Assembly: GCA_963707555.1 (NCBI GenBank)
Contig: CAVPQM010000010.1
Coordinates: 1-64,000 of the forward strand
DNA length: 64,000 bases
Direction of reading: 5' to 3'
From: JAFAFN01 sp963707555
Lineage (GTDB): Bacteria; Actinomycetota; Acidimicrobiia; Acidimicrobiales; Microtrichaceae
The position numbers and the translations under genes are program-made. This document shows, piece by piece, positions 45,652 through 53,636 of this stretch. Positions within the stretch are counted from its first letter, which is position 1, and the number at the start of each line of letters is the position of its first letter. Below the pieces are notes generated by a model. The model had not been told where the DNA came from and did no database searches. It saw only the letters and a program-made list of their open reading frames with translations.

Positions 45652-46333
45652 CGACCGTCGCGGACAGCCCGACCCGGTCCGCACCGGCGTCGATCACGGC
45701 GAGCACGGCATCGGCGGTGCGCAGCCCGCCGGAGGCCTTGACGCCGGCCCGCCGACCGACCGCCTCACGCATGATCGCCACCGCTTCGGGGGTGGCGCCA
45801 CCCGCGGGGTGGAACCCCGTCGAGGTCTTCACGAAGTCCGCCCCCGCGTCGACCGCCGCCTCGCACACGTCGCGCAGCACCGGCGGGGTCCACAGGGCCG
45901 ACTCGACGATCACCTTGAGCACGACGTCGGGCACCGCCTCGCGTACGACCGCGACGTCGTGTCGCACCTCGTCGAGATCACCTTCCGCGATCGGTCCGAG
46001 CGCGACGACCATGTCGACCTCGGTGGCGCCGAGCGCGACCACGCTCGCGGCCTCATGGGCCTTGACCCGCGGCAACGTCGCGCCGTGTGGGAATCCGACG
46101 ACGGAGCAGACGGGGATCCGGCCGCCCAGCATGGACACGACGAAGGCGACCTGGTCCGGGTGCACGCACACCGAGGCGCAGCCGAGCTCGACCGCTTCGG
46201 CCGCCACACGCTCGACCTGCGGCCTCGTGGCATCGGGTGCCAGCACCGTGTGATCGATCATGGCAGCCACCGCAGAACGGGTGTGGCGGGCCCCATCCAC
46301 GGCGTCATCGGGCGGAGAAATTTCGGGTCTCAT
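45626..46333 (-). CDS. deoC: Deoxyribose-phosphate aldolase
   Basis: DeoC splits 2-deoxyribose-5-phosphate to acetaldehyde and glyceraldehyde-3-phosphate. The 235-residue TIM barrel has MIDHTVLAPDATRPQVE, the conserved VDMVV, the assisting lysine in DFVKTSTGFHPAGGAT and the Schiff-base lysine in GVKASGGLRTADAV. ATG 46333 gives the family length; the frame remains open to 46513. It is convergent with the phosphomutase gene and lies with the phosphorylase in a nucleoside-salvage group. Confidence 0.95.
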   Translation of the reverse strand: MRPEISPPDDAVDGARHTRSAVAAMIDHTVLAPDATRPQVERVAAEAVELGCASVCVHPDQVAFVVSMLGGRIPVCSVVGFPHGATLPRVKAHEAASVVALGATEVDMVVALGPIAEGDLDEVRHDVAVVREAVPDVVLKVIVESALWTPPVLRDVCEAAVDAGADFVKTSTGFHPAGGATPEAVAIMREAVGRRAGVKASGGLRTADAVLAVIDAGADRVGLSATVAVLEALAV

Positions 46334-46389
46334 CGGGGTGCCACCGTAGACGGCCGTGTGGAATGATCGTCGCAGATGGGGGCATCGGC

Positions 46390-47475
46390 ATGAGGTTGTG
46401 GAGCGGGATCCGCACCGACGGGGGGACCGAGGTGCGCAAGGGCGGACGGAGCGTCTACCTCGACGCGGTGCGGGCGGTCGCGCTCGCCCGCGTGGTCGTC
46501 TACCACGCCTCATCGAACGAGTGGGTCACGATGTTCGCGGCCATGCCGCTGATGTTCTTCGTCGCCGGCTCGCTCTACGCGGCGTCGCTCGAACGCCGAC
46601 GAGCACGGCTCGTCATCCGCGACCGCTACCGCCGCATCCTGATCCCCTACTGGCTCTACCTCGTGGCGATGGTCGTGTTGTGGGCGTCGCTCGCCGTGCT
46701 GAACCAGATCTCGCCGTTCGACTGGGTCGGGCTGATCATGCCCGTGCTCAGCGCGGACGGACCGCAGGGCCCGGGTGCCGGCACGCCGCTCGAACTGACG
46801 TGGATGGCGCTGTGGTACCTGCAGTTCCACCTGATCCTGTCGCTGGTCGGACCGCTGCTGCGGCGAGCCCAGCAGCGCCACGCCGTGGCCACCTGGGCGA
46901 CCATCGGAGTCCTGTTCGGCGTCGGCCTGGTCGCGGGCTCGGCGATCGCGGTGGTCGTCTTCTACTTCGCCTGCTGGATCCTCGGGTACCACCAGCACGA
47001 CGGCCACCTCGAGCAGGTCCTGCGTCGCCGGTGGCTACCGATCTGCGCGGTGGTCGGACCGGTCGGCGCGGCGCTCTTCGTGGCCGTCGGCACCGACCCC
47101 GGGTCACCCATCGGCGTCCGCCTGGGCGGGCTCGGCGCCGCACTGCTCGGCGTGTTCTGGCTGGTGGCCGCGATGGGGCTCCGACCGTTGATCGAACCGC
47201 ATCTGAACGGATCGGGCACGCTCACGATCGTGAACTGGTTCAGTCAGCGGTCGCTCACGATCTACATGTGGCACCTCGTGGCGATCTACGTCGCCGTCGA
47301 GCTCGCGCTGCCCGGCATGTCGTCGTGGCCCGTTCGAGTGCTGTGGTGCGCAGCGGGAACCGTCGTCGCCGTGGTGCTCTTCGGCTGGGCCGAGGACCTC
47401 GCAGCGCGGCGGAAGGTCCGGCTCTGGCCGCGACGGGTCGTCACGCTGCCCACCTCGCGCGCCACCCCCGGCTGA
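46390..47475 (+). CDS. Membrane acyltransferase (acyltransferase-3 family)
   Basis: This 361-residue polytopic protein has about ten helices. The entry motif is SVYLDAVRAVALARVVVYHA, with arginine and the catalytic histidine, followed by PLMFFVAGSLYAASL and RRILIPYWLYLVAMVVLW. The late helix NWFSQRSLTIYMWHLVAIYV is typical of the family. Unlike the OafA-type protein at 13.7 kb it lacks an extra SGNH domain. Such proteins acetylate surface polysaccharides or lipids. ATG 46390 or ATG 46363 may be used. It sits between deoC (divergent) and the PfkB kinase (convergent). Confidence 0.85.
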   Translation: MRLWSGIRTDGGTEVRKGGRSVYLDAVRAVALARVVVYHASSNEWVTMFAAMPLMFFVAGSLYAASLERRRARLVIRDRYRRILIPYWLYLVAMVVLWASLAVLNQISPFDWVGLIMPVLSADGPQGPGAGTPLELTWMALWYLQFHLILSLVGPLLRRAQQRHAVATWATIGVLFGVGLVAGSAIAVVVFYFACWILGYHQHDGHLEQVLRRRWLPICAVVGPVGAALFVAVGTDPGSPIGVRLGGLGAALLGVFWLVAAMGLRPLIEPHLNGSGTLTIVNWFSQRSLTIYMWHLVAIYVAVELALPGMSSWPVRVLWCAAGTVVAVVLFGWAEDLAARRKVRLWPRRVVTLPTSRATPG

Positions 47476-47494
47476 TCCGCCGGGACGCCTCGCC

Positions 47495-48520
47495 TCAGCG
47501 CGCCAGCAGCGGCGCAGCCAGCTCCGCGAGCGAGTGCTCGGGGCGGGCTCCGATGTGCGAGATGACCTCGGACGCGGCGAGCGACCCGAGCGCTGCACAC
47601 GTCGCGACGTCGAGGCCCCGGCTGTGTCCGAAGAGGAAGCCGGCGGCGTACAGGTCGCCCGCACCGGTGGTGTCGAGCACCTCGGCCACCGGATGGGCCG
47701 GCACCGCGACGACCTCGTCGGCGGTCACGACGACCGAACCGAGCTCGCTGCGGGTGAGCGCTGCCAGCGTGCCACTCGCCCGCACCCGGTCGATCGCCTC
47801 GTCGAAGGTGTCGACCTCGTAGAGGGCGAGGATCTCGGCCTCGTTGGCGAAGAGGATGTCGACGTGGTGCTCCACGAGCTCGGCGAACGCGGCGCGGTGG
47901 CGATCCACGCAGAACGAGTCCGAGAGCGTCAGCGCCACGGACCGCCCCGCCTCGTGGGCGATGTGCGCCGCGGCACGGAAGGCGTCCTGCGCGGGCGGCG
48001 GGTCGAACAGGTAGCCCTCGAGGTAGAGCACACCGGCCGACGCGATCGCCGCGGCGTCCAGGTCGTCGGGTCCGAACCCGGCCGACGCACCCAGGTAGGT
48101 GTTCATCGTGCGCTGCGCGTCAGGGGTGACGAGGACCAGGCAGCAGCCGGTCGCCGGACCGTCGGCTGCGAGCTGCACCTCGTAGCGCACGCCCGTGGCC
48201 CGGATGTCGTGCGCGAACACGCCGCCGAGCTGGTCGTCGCGAACCTTGCCGAGGTACTGAGCAGTCCCGCCGAGGGACGCCACACCCACCACGGTGTTCG
48301 CCGCCGAGCCACCCGAGATCTCGATCGTCGCACCCATCGCCTCGTAGAGCTCGGCCGCCCGGGCCTCGTCGATGAGCTGCATCGACCCCTTGGGCACCCC
48401 GAGGCCCTCGACGAAGCCGTCGCTCTCCTGGCTGATGACGTCGACGAGCGCGTTGCCGATCGCGATCACGTCGATCGTGGGTTCGGCTGCGGTGGATGCG
48501 GTGGGGTTGGCGTCGTTCAC
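47495..48520 (-). CDS. PfkB-family carbohydrate kinase, adenosine kinase-like
   Basis: This 341-residue ribokinase-fold kinase has the N-terminal IDVIAIGNALVDVIS, PfkB signature 1 in ISGGSAANTVVGVASLG with YLGKVRDDQLG, and the anion-hole signature DTTGAGDLYAAGFLFG near 285, with Asp as base. The similarity is greatest to the adenosine kinase/sugar kinase group found in alphaproteobacteria and Acidimicrobiia. Proximity to the phosphorylase and deoC suggests nucleoside salvage. GTG 48520 is the apparent start, but no ribosome site is visible, so a short upstream extension is possible. Confidence 0.85.
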   Translation of the reverse strand: MNDANPTASTAAEPTIDVIAIGNALVDVISQESDGFVEGLGVPKGSMQLIDEARAAELYEAMGATIEISGGSAANTVVGVASLGGTAQYLGKVRDDQLGGVFAHDIRATGVRYEVQLAADGPATGCCLVLVTPDAQRTMNTYLGASAGFGPDDLDAAAIASAGVLYLEGYLFDPPPAQDAFRAAAHIAHEAGRSVALTLSDSFCVDRHRAAFAELVEHHVDILFANEAEILALYEVDTFDEAIDRVRASGTLAALTRSELGSVVVTADEVVAVPAHPVAEVLDTTGAGDLYAAGFLFGHSRGLDVATCAALGSLAASEVISHIGARPEHSLAELAAPLLAR

Positions 48521-48612
48521 GGAGGGACAAGCTACGGACAGTCGTGTGCCGACGCACACCCTCGACCCGGCGTCCCGCACGGATCCTGCACGGCGCCGGT
48601 TAGGTTGACGCC

Positions 48613-49650
48613 GTGGAGGATGCATCGGAGCCCTCGGGCGACCGCCCGCACCGTCGGGTCTCGAGGCGCGGCGTCGGGCTCGGCATCAGACACCACGCAC
48701 GCGTCGACCCGTACGCCGCCGTCGAGCGGTTCGTGATCCGCCCATGGCCCGAGCGGCGCGCTCGCCGCACGAAGTGGATCATCCTCGCCCTGATCGTGCT
48801 CGCACCCATGGCCGGCATCGCCGTGAGCTGGTTCGGGGTCGTCGGTGACACCTCCGAGGATCTCGTGGAGCCCATCGGTGCGCAGGCGGACTCGGTCCTC
48901 ATGATCGACGCGACCGCGCAGTCGGTCGACCTGCAACGCAACGAGATGTCGTTCCGGCTCGTCTTCCGGCCCTCGGGGGAGATGGTCGACCGCGCGGTGC
49001 TCAGCGAGGACGTGACGCTGGTGGTGAACGACGCTGCGGGCGCCGGGATCAAGGACTTCTCGGCAGGGACCGTCATGGAGCCGACCACGGTCGTGGTGCC
49101 GATCGACGGCTCGCAGATCGTGCGCTATCCCTTCGACGCGTACGAGACCGAGCTCGTCATCGGTGCCGCCACACCCCTGCCCGACGGCGGCTCCATGCCC
49201 CTCACCATCGACCTGGCCCTCGACGTGTCGCTCGAGGACTTCGCCGCGACCGCATCGACAGAACGACACGACAGCGCGGTCACCGTGCACCTCGACATGG
49301 GACGCCGGGCCTCGGTCGTGCTCTGGGTCGTGTTCTTCATGGTGCTGGTCTGGGGCATCGCACTCGGCTGCGGGGCCACCTCGTGGTTCCTGCTCATCTA
49401 CGCCAAGGAACCACCGCGCTGGGTCTTCCCCTTCTTCGCCGCGGTGCTCTTCGCCCTGACGAACCTGCGCTCCGGGCTGCCCGGGCGTCCGCCCTACGGG
49501 TCTCTCGTCGACTGGGCGTCGTTCTACTGGGCGATCGTCATCGTGGCGGTCGGTCTCGTCGGCATGCTCGCGTTGTGGAACATCGAGGCCCGCGCACAGC
49601 TGCGCGAGCACGACCGCCACGACCGCTCCGCGCCACGACCTGGGGGCTGA
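48613..49650 (+). CDS. DUF4436 family membrane protein
   Basis: This 345-residue protein has a 50-residue basic N-terminus, one membrane helix (about 54-74), a large extracytoplasmic domain (75-230) and three more helices towards the C-terminus (about 236-258, 275-292 and 305-325). The pattern of an external beta-rich domain followed by VLWVVFFMVLVWGIALGCG and FALTNLRSGLPGRPPYGSLVD matches DUF4436, a family of unknown role frequent in actinobacteria. GTG 48613 is the start; it is divergent from the PfkB kinase with 92 bases between. Function unknown. Confidence 0.8.
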   Translation: MEDASEPSGDRPHRRVSRRGVGLGIRHHARVDPYAAVERFVIRPWPERRARRTKWIILALIVLAPMAGIAVSWFGVVGDTSEDLVEPIGAQADSVLMIDATAQSVDLQRNEMSFRLVFRPSGEMVDRAVLSEDVTLVVNDAAGAGIKDFSAGTVMEPTTVVVPIDGSQIVRYPFDAYETELVIGAATPLPDGGSMPLTIDLALDVSLEDFAATASTERHDSAVTVHLDMGRRASVVLWVVFFMVLVWGIALGCGATSWFLLIYAKEPPRWVFPFFAAVLFALTNLRSGLPGRPPYGSLVDWASFYWAIVIVAVGLVGMLALWNIEARAQLREHDRHDRSAPRPGG

Positions 49651-49810
49651 GCCCGCAACACGCGGTCCGTGCCGCCGATCTCGGCCCTCGGCCGGTTCGG
49701 CAGCAGCGAGATGAGTGGGGCGAATCTCCGCCCTCGGCCACGATCGCGAGCGTCACCGACACGGCAGCGGTGGAGGCCGCGCTCGTGATGGGCGCCGTCG
49801 CCCGGGCGCG

Positions 49811-50308
49811 TCACCAGACCCAGCGGGTGGCCTTCTCGGCGAACTCCTCCTCGCGCTCGATCATGCCGATCGCCTTGCGCGGGCTGACCCTGAACGCCGC
49901 GTGCGCCACGAAGAACTCGATCGACTCGGCCACCTTCGCCGGGTCGCCGGTCTCGTCGTACTTCTCGGCCCACCCACGGGCGACCTCGGGCGGCGGGGCC
50001 AGCTCGGCAGCCACACCCTCGACGGAGACGAACTCGACGGTGTCGTGGGTGGTGACCACCGCGTGCGGGTTGACGCGCAGGTTGCGGGCTTTCAGTGCGC
50101 TCGGGGCACACGAGAACCAGAACGTGTCGTCGGTGTGCCACCAACCCCACACCGGCGTGGAATGCGGGCGCCCAGCCGGGTCGACCGTGACGACCCAATA
50201 GTTGCGGTTGGCGGCCAGCCGCTCACGGGCCCACTCGAACGGGAGCGCACCGGCCGGGTCGGCGGGCACCCCGTAGTCGGACATCGACGGGCGCTGAACC
50301 TCGGGCAT
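49811..50308 (-). CDS. Pyridoxamine 5'-phosphate oxidase-like split-barrel flavoprotein
   Basis: This 165-residue flavin- or F420-binding split barrel contains RNYWVVTVDPAGRPHSTPVW, followed by WWHTDDTFWFSCAPSALKAR and VNPHAVVTTHD, the core beta strands of the PPOX fold. Actinobacterial members bind FMN, heme or coenzyme F420 and reduce or sequester small molecules. It is monocistronic. ATG 50308 is the start; MSDYGVPADPAG at 50284 is an alternative. Substrate unknown. The 160 bases between its stop and the DUF4436 stop show no gene. Confidence 0.85.
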   Translation of the reverse strand: MPEVQRPSMSDYGVPADPAGALPFEWARERLAANRNYWVVTVDPAGRPHSTPVWGWWHTDDTFWFSCAPSALKARNLRVNPHAVVTTHDTVEFVSVEGVAAELAPPPEVARGWAEKYDETGDPAKVAESIEFFVAHAAFRVSPRKAIGMIEREEEFAEKATRWVW

Positions 50309-50901
50309 GCAGCCGTTCTAGCCGTCTGCGGCCACAGTCAGCGTGGACCCCGCCACATCATCTCCAGCACGGGTTCTTGCGGATGGGGTGCGCTCACGTC
50401 AATGCGGTACCACCCGCTCCCGGCGTTCAGGGGCGCCGTTCCGGCGGGAGGGGCGCGACACGATGCTGGGGTCGCACGTTGGTTCGGTGAGCAGGCCGCG
50501 GTTCGAACCGGCCCCCTCTGCTCGGTCGCGCGACGTCACTCCGAGCGGACGCTTCCGCGGGAGCGTCGAGCGTCAGCGCGGCGCCGGTCCGTGGTGTGTC
50601 CCGAAGCCGAGTTGCGACGAAACGCGGGTGGTTCGACCGCCCGGTTTCGTTCCAACTCGGCGCGGGACTGCACCCGACACTCGCGCTCACCGACACTCGC
50701 GCTTCCGCGGGAGCGCCCTCCGAGCGGGCCGTCTGCCAACCGGCGAGCGGGGCGACAGGTCTGGCGAGGTGTCCGTCGCAGCCGCATTCATGAGGCTGCC
50801 GTGCCTGCCCCTCATGTGCCGGTAGCGGGCGAGTGCGAGGCTCCTCCGCAACTCACCGAGCGACGGAGATGTGCTCCATCCGTCTCACCTTCCTGGCGAA
50901 C
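50309..50901. other. 590-bp non-coding gap rich in inverted repeats
   Basis: No convincing gene is present: every open frame is arginine/proline/serine-rich with poor codon bias. The most prominent structure is an imperfect hairpin at 50598-50668 with arms GTCCCG/CGGGAC, CCGAGTTG/CAACTCGG and a matched ACGAAAC/GTTTCGT. A 15-base sequence GCTTCCGCGGGAGCG occurs at 50551-50565 and 50701-50715 on each side of it, and each copy has a CTCCGAGCGG block outside. A 12-base palindrome CGGTTCGAACCG (50499-50510), a stem at about 50416-50449 and CATGAGG...CCTCATG (50789-50816) add to it. It could be a structured RNA, a small non-autonomous element or terminators. Confidence 0.55.
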
Positions 50902-51744
50902 CTAGCCCTCGGTGAGCAGCCGCTTGAGTCGGTTCGGCGCGATGCCGTGCCGCGCCGCCACGGTCGCCGCTGCGTCGCGGCGCGTCGATCCCCCGGCGAG
51001 CTCGACCGCGAGCTGCTCGCGCAGCGCCTCGTCGTCGAGCGGAGCGGGTTCGGGTGCTCCATCGAGCACGACGACGTACTCGCCTCGTGGGGCCACTTCG
51101 GCGCAGTGCTCGACCGCCTCGGCCAGCGTGCCCCGCCAGTACTCCTCGTGCAGCTTGGTCAGCTCACGACACAACGCGACCCGGCGCAGCGGACCCAGCG
51201 TCTCGACCAGGTCCGCGAGCGTGCGTTCGAGACGGTGCGGCGCTTCGTAGAGCACGACCGTGCGCCGCTCACCCACCAGCTCCGCCAGCCGCTGGGACCG
51301 AGCGGCACCCTTGCGGGGCAGGAACCCCTCGAAGCAGAACCGTCCGGAGGGGTCGAGCAGACCGCTGCCCGTGACCGCCACCGCACCGGCGAAGGGGCCG
51401 GGCACGACCTCGACGACCAGGCCGCCGGCGGCCGCGCTCGCGGCGAGACGAGCGCCCGGGTCCGACAGGCCGGGCATGCCTGCGTCGCTCACGACCGCGA
51501 CGACCGCCCCGGCGCGGATGCGCTCGACCAGGCGGTCGATCTGCTCGACCTCGGTGTGGTCGTCGAGGCGCAGCAGCTCCGGGGCACGGATGCCGAGGTG
51601 GGCGAGCAGGCGACCGCTGCGGCGGGTGTCCTCGCAGCACACGACGTCCGCCTCGGCGAGCGCCGCGGCGGTGCGCGGCGAGGCGTCACCCAGGTTGCCG
51701 ATCGGGGTGCCCACGAGCACCAGCCGGGGTCCTCGGGAGGTCAC
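50902..51744 (-). CDS. rsmI: 16S rRNA (cytidine1402-2'-O)-methyltransferase
   Basis: RsmI methylates the ribose of C1402 in the decoding centre. The 280-residue tetrapyrrole-methylase-fold protein has LVLVGTPIGNLGDASPRT, CCEDTRRSGRLL, the SAM-binding VVSDAGMPGLSDPGARL, PSGRFCFEGFLPRKG and VLYEAPHRLERTL. GTG 51744 begins directly before the family start (VTSRGPRLV) although the frame is open to 51783. It follows the DUF192 gene by 16 bases on the same strand. The C-terminal RRDAAATVAARHGIAPNRL resembles a small helix-turn-helix tail common in the family. Confidence 0.95.
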   Translation of the reverse strand: MTSRGPRLVLVGTPIGNLGDASPRTAAALAEADVVCCEDTRRSGRLLAHLGIRAPELLRLDDHTEVEQIDRLVERIRAGAVVAVVSDAGMPGLSDPGARLAASAAAGGLVVEVVPGPFAGAVAVTGSGLLDPSGRFCFEGFLPRKGAARSQRLAELVGERRTVVLYEAPHRLERTLADLVETLGPLRRVALCRELTKLHEEYWRGTLAEAVEHCAEVAPRGEYVVVLDGAPEPAPLDDEALREQLAVELAGGSTRRDAAATVAARHGIAPNRLKRLLTEG

Positions 51745-51760
51745 CGGAGCGTCGCCTCGA

Positions 51761-52102
51761 TCAACGGACCTCCAGCACGTCACCGGCGCCGAGGCCCCAC
51801 GAGGCGAACGAGCCGGCCGGCGCCTCGATCACGGTCACGGCGCCGCGCACCGGCAGGGTGACCCGGTTGGGGCGAAGCGTCAACGTGCGTCGGACGGTGC
51901 CGTCCTCGCTGCAGAAGGCGACGTCGATCGCGAAGCGCATCCCGAAGGTGTGCACCGAACGCGTCGGGATGACCAGCACCCCGTCGGCGCCGTCGCGCCC
52001 GAGCAGGCCCCGCCGTCGCGCAGCACGGGTCGTCGCGACCTCGGCGCTCGCCAGCACACGACCGTCGTGCACGAGCCAACCCTGTGAGGGAGCACCGGTC
52101 AT
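51761..52102 (-). CDS. DUF192 family protein
   Basis: This 113-residue DUF192 domain protein has the signature TTRAARRRGLLGRDGADGVL, the central HTFGMRFAIDVAFC and the C-terminal VIEAPAGSFASWGLGAGDVL. Many members have a signal peptide but none is visible here, so this copy is probably cytoplasmic. The fold is a small beta-barrel of unknown function. ATG 52102 fits the domain start. It precedes rsmI with 16 bases between. Confidence 0.88.
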   Translation of the reverse strand: MTGAPSQGWLVHDGRVLASAEVATTRAARRRGLLGRDGADGVLVIPTRSVHTFGMRFAIDVAFCSEDGTVRRTLTLRPNRVTLPVRGAVTVIEAPAGSFASWGLGAGDVLEVR

Positions 52103-52169
52103 GGGGACATGATCACACGTCGGGGCACCGGTGGTCACCGCGCTCGTCGACCCGGCCGTCAGCACCCGG

Positions 52170-53252
52170 TCAGACGTTGAAGCGGAAGTCCATGACATCG
52201 CCGTCGGCCACCACGTAGTCCTTGCCCTCGACCCGGGCCTTGCCGGACTCACGCGCCTTCGCCCACGAACCCGCCTCGAGCAGTTCGTCCCAGTGGATCG
52301 TCTCGGCGCGGATGAAGCCGCGCTCGAAGTCGGTGTGGATGACACCGGCGGTCTGCGGCGCCTTGTAGCCCTCTCGGAACGTCCACGCCCGGGTCTCCTT
52401 CTCACCGGTGGTGAAGAAGGTGCGCAGGCCCAGCATGCGGTAGGCGGTGTGCAGGAACGCTGGCAGCGCGCCCTCGCCCAGGCCGAGCGCCTCGAGCATC
52501 TCGGCGCGGGACTCCTCGTCGAGCATGGCGGCCTCGGCCTCGAGCTGGATGCACAGCCCGATCACCAGCTCGTCGCCGTCGGCGCCGAACGCCTCGCGCA
52601 CGGGCGCCAGCAGGGGCTCGGGGTCCTCGAGCTGCTCCTCGTCCAGGTTGACCAGCGCCATCGCCGGCTTGGCGGTGAGCAGGAAGAACGGCTTCAGCGC
52701 CGCGCGCTGGTCGTCGTCGAGATCGGAGCGGTAGATCGGCGTGCCGGTCTGCAGCACCTCGATGGCCGCGTCGAGCGCCGCGACCTCGTCAGCGAGGGAC
52801 TTGTCGACCCTGGCCGCCTTGCGTCGCTTCTCGGACTGCTTCTCGAGCGTCTCGAGGTCCGCGTAGACCAGCTCGACCTCGAGGATGCCGAGCTGCTCGA
52901 CCGGGTCCGACGAACCGGGCACGTCGGTGTCGACGAAGGCGCGCAGCACGAACACGATGCCGTCGACCTCTCGGATGTGCGACAGGAACCGGTTGCCGAG
53001 CCCCTCGCCCTGCGCCGCACCCTCGACCAGGCCGGCGATGTCGACGAACTGGACGCTCGCGGGGATGACCGACTTGGTCTGCGACATCACGGCGAGTCGC
53101 TCCAGACGATCGTCGGGCACCTTCGCGACCCCGACGTTCGGGTCGACGGTGGCGAACGCGTAGGGCGCCGCCAGGGCGCCGCCGCCGGCGAGTGCGTTGT
53201 ACAGCGACGACTTGCCGGCGTTCGGCAGGCCGACGAATCCGAAACGTTCCAC
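52170..53252 (-). CDS. ychF: Redox-regulated ATPase YchF
   Basis: YchF (OLA1) is a universally conserved Obg-family P-loop protein that prefers ATP and associates with ribosomes. The 360-residue protein has G1 FVGLPNAGKSSLYNALAG, the G3 VDIAGLVEGAAQGEGLGN, the changed G4 ALVNLDEE that explains ATP preference, and the C-terminal TGS-type domain with TGEKETRAWTFREGYKAPQ and the terminal VADGDVMDFRFNV. GTG 53252 is the family start. It is divergent from the tiny bL37-like gene with about 207 bases between, in which no other gene is seen. Confidence 0.96.
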   Translation of the reverse strand: MERFGFVGLPNAGKSSLYNALAGGGALAAPYAFATVDPNVGVAKVPDDRLERLAVMSQTKSVIPASVQFVDIAGLVEGAAQGEGLGNRFLSHIREVDGIVFVLRAFVDTDVPGSSDPVEQLGILEVELVYADLETLEKQSEKRRKAARVDKSLADEVAALDAAIEVLQTGTPIYRSDLDDDQRAALKPFFLLTAKPAMALVNLDEEQLEDPEPLLAPVREAFGADGDELVIGLCIQLEAEAAMLDEESRAEMLEALGLGEGALPAFLHTAYRMLGLRTFFTTGEKETRAWTFREGYKAPQTAGVIHTDFERGFIRAETIHWDELLEAGSWAKARESGKARVEGKDYVVADGDVMDFRFNV

Positions 53253-53459
53253 GAGACTCCTCAGAAGACCAGCTCGCCGGATGGACCGGCGCACAGTGGC
53301 GGCCGGCGCTCGGCCACCCCGGCCGATGGCGCGGGTGCCGGTCCGGCGGCGCTCAGAGGGTAGTGGAGGGCGGAGCCGACCACCCATGGGGTCCTCGCCG
53401 CTGTGCAGGACGGAGCCGGGTTGGAGTCGCGCACCCGTGCTCCGGTAGCGTCGTCTCCC

Positions 53460-53549
53460 ATGTCGAAGCGCACCTCGAAGAAGAAGGCCAACGTTCGGCG
53501 CAAGAAGGCCAACCACGGCCGGAAGCCCAACGCAGGTCGCAACTCCTGA
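53460..53549 (+). CDS. Very small basic protein, large-subunit bL37-like
   Basis: This is a 29-residue basic protein starting MSKRTSKKKANVRRKKANHG and ending RKPNAGRNS. The core KKANHGRKPNA closely resembles the C-terminal part of the 24-residue mycobacterial 50S protein bL37 (remembered as ending KANHGKRPNA). It is probably that ribosomal protein with a slightly different N-terminus. TTGGAG and TAGCGT stand 19 bases apart just upstream and the predicted transcript starts near the ATG, so it may be leaderless. Two hairpins, the second with a U-run, follow the stop, which supports a real, separately transcribed gene. Confidence 0.75.
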   Translation: MSKRTSKKKANVRRKKANHGRKPNAGRNS

Positions 53550-53551
53550 TC

Positions 53552-53569
53552 ATCTGACCCAGGTCAGAT
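53552..53569. terminator. Perfect hairpin after the bL37-like gene
   Basis: ATCTGACC, two bases, and GGTCAGAT form an eight-pair stem three bases after the stop codon. Without a U-run it may protect the 3' end or cooperate with the next hairpin. Confidence 0.55.
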
Positions 53570-53578
53570 CCCGAAACT

Positions 53579-53621
53579 GCGTGAGTCGAGGTCGCCGAGC
53601 GACCATGGCTCACGCCTTTTG
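53579..53621 (+). terminator. Intrinsic terminator after the bL37-like gene
   Basis: GCGTGAG pairs with CTCACGC across an inner hairpin GGTCGC-CGA-GCGACC, followed directly by CTTTT. This is a two-tier Rho-independent terminator on the plus strand and also blocks read-through into the convergent transporter gene. Confidence 0.8.
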
Positions 53622-53636
53622 GCGTTCCGACCCCTC

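Noticed and set aside
50490..50515. GGTTCGAACC-like sequence resembling a tRNA T arm
   Set aside because: The flanking five bases on each side do not pair as a T stem and no acceptor or anticodon arm fits on either strand; it is a 12-base palindrome.
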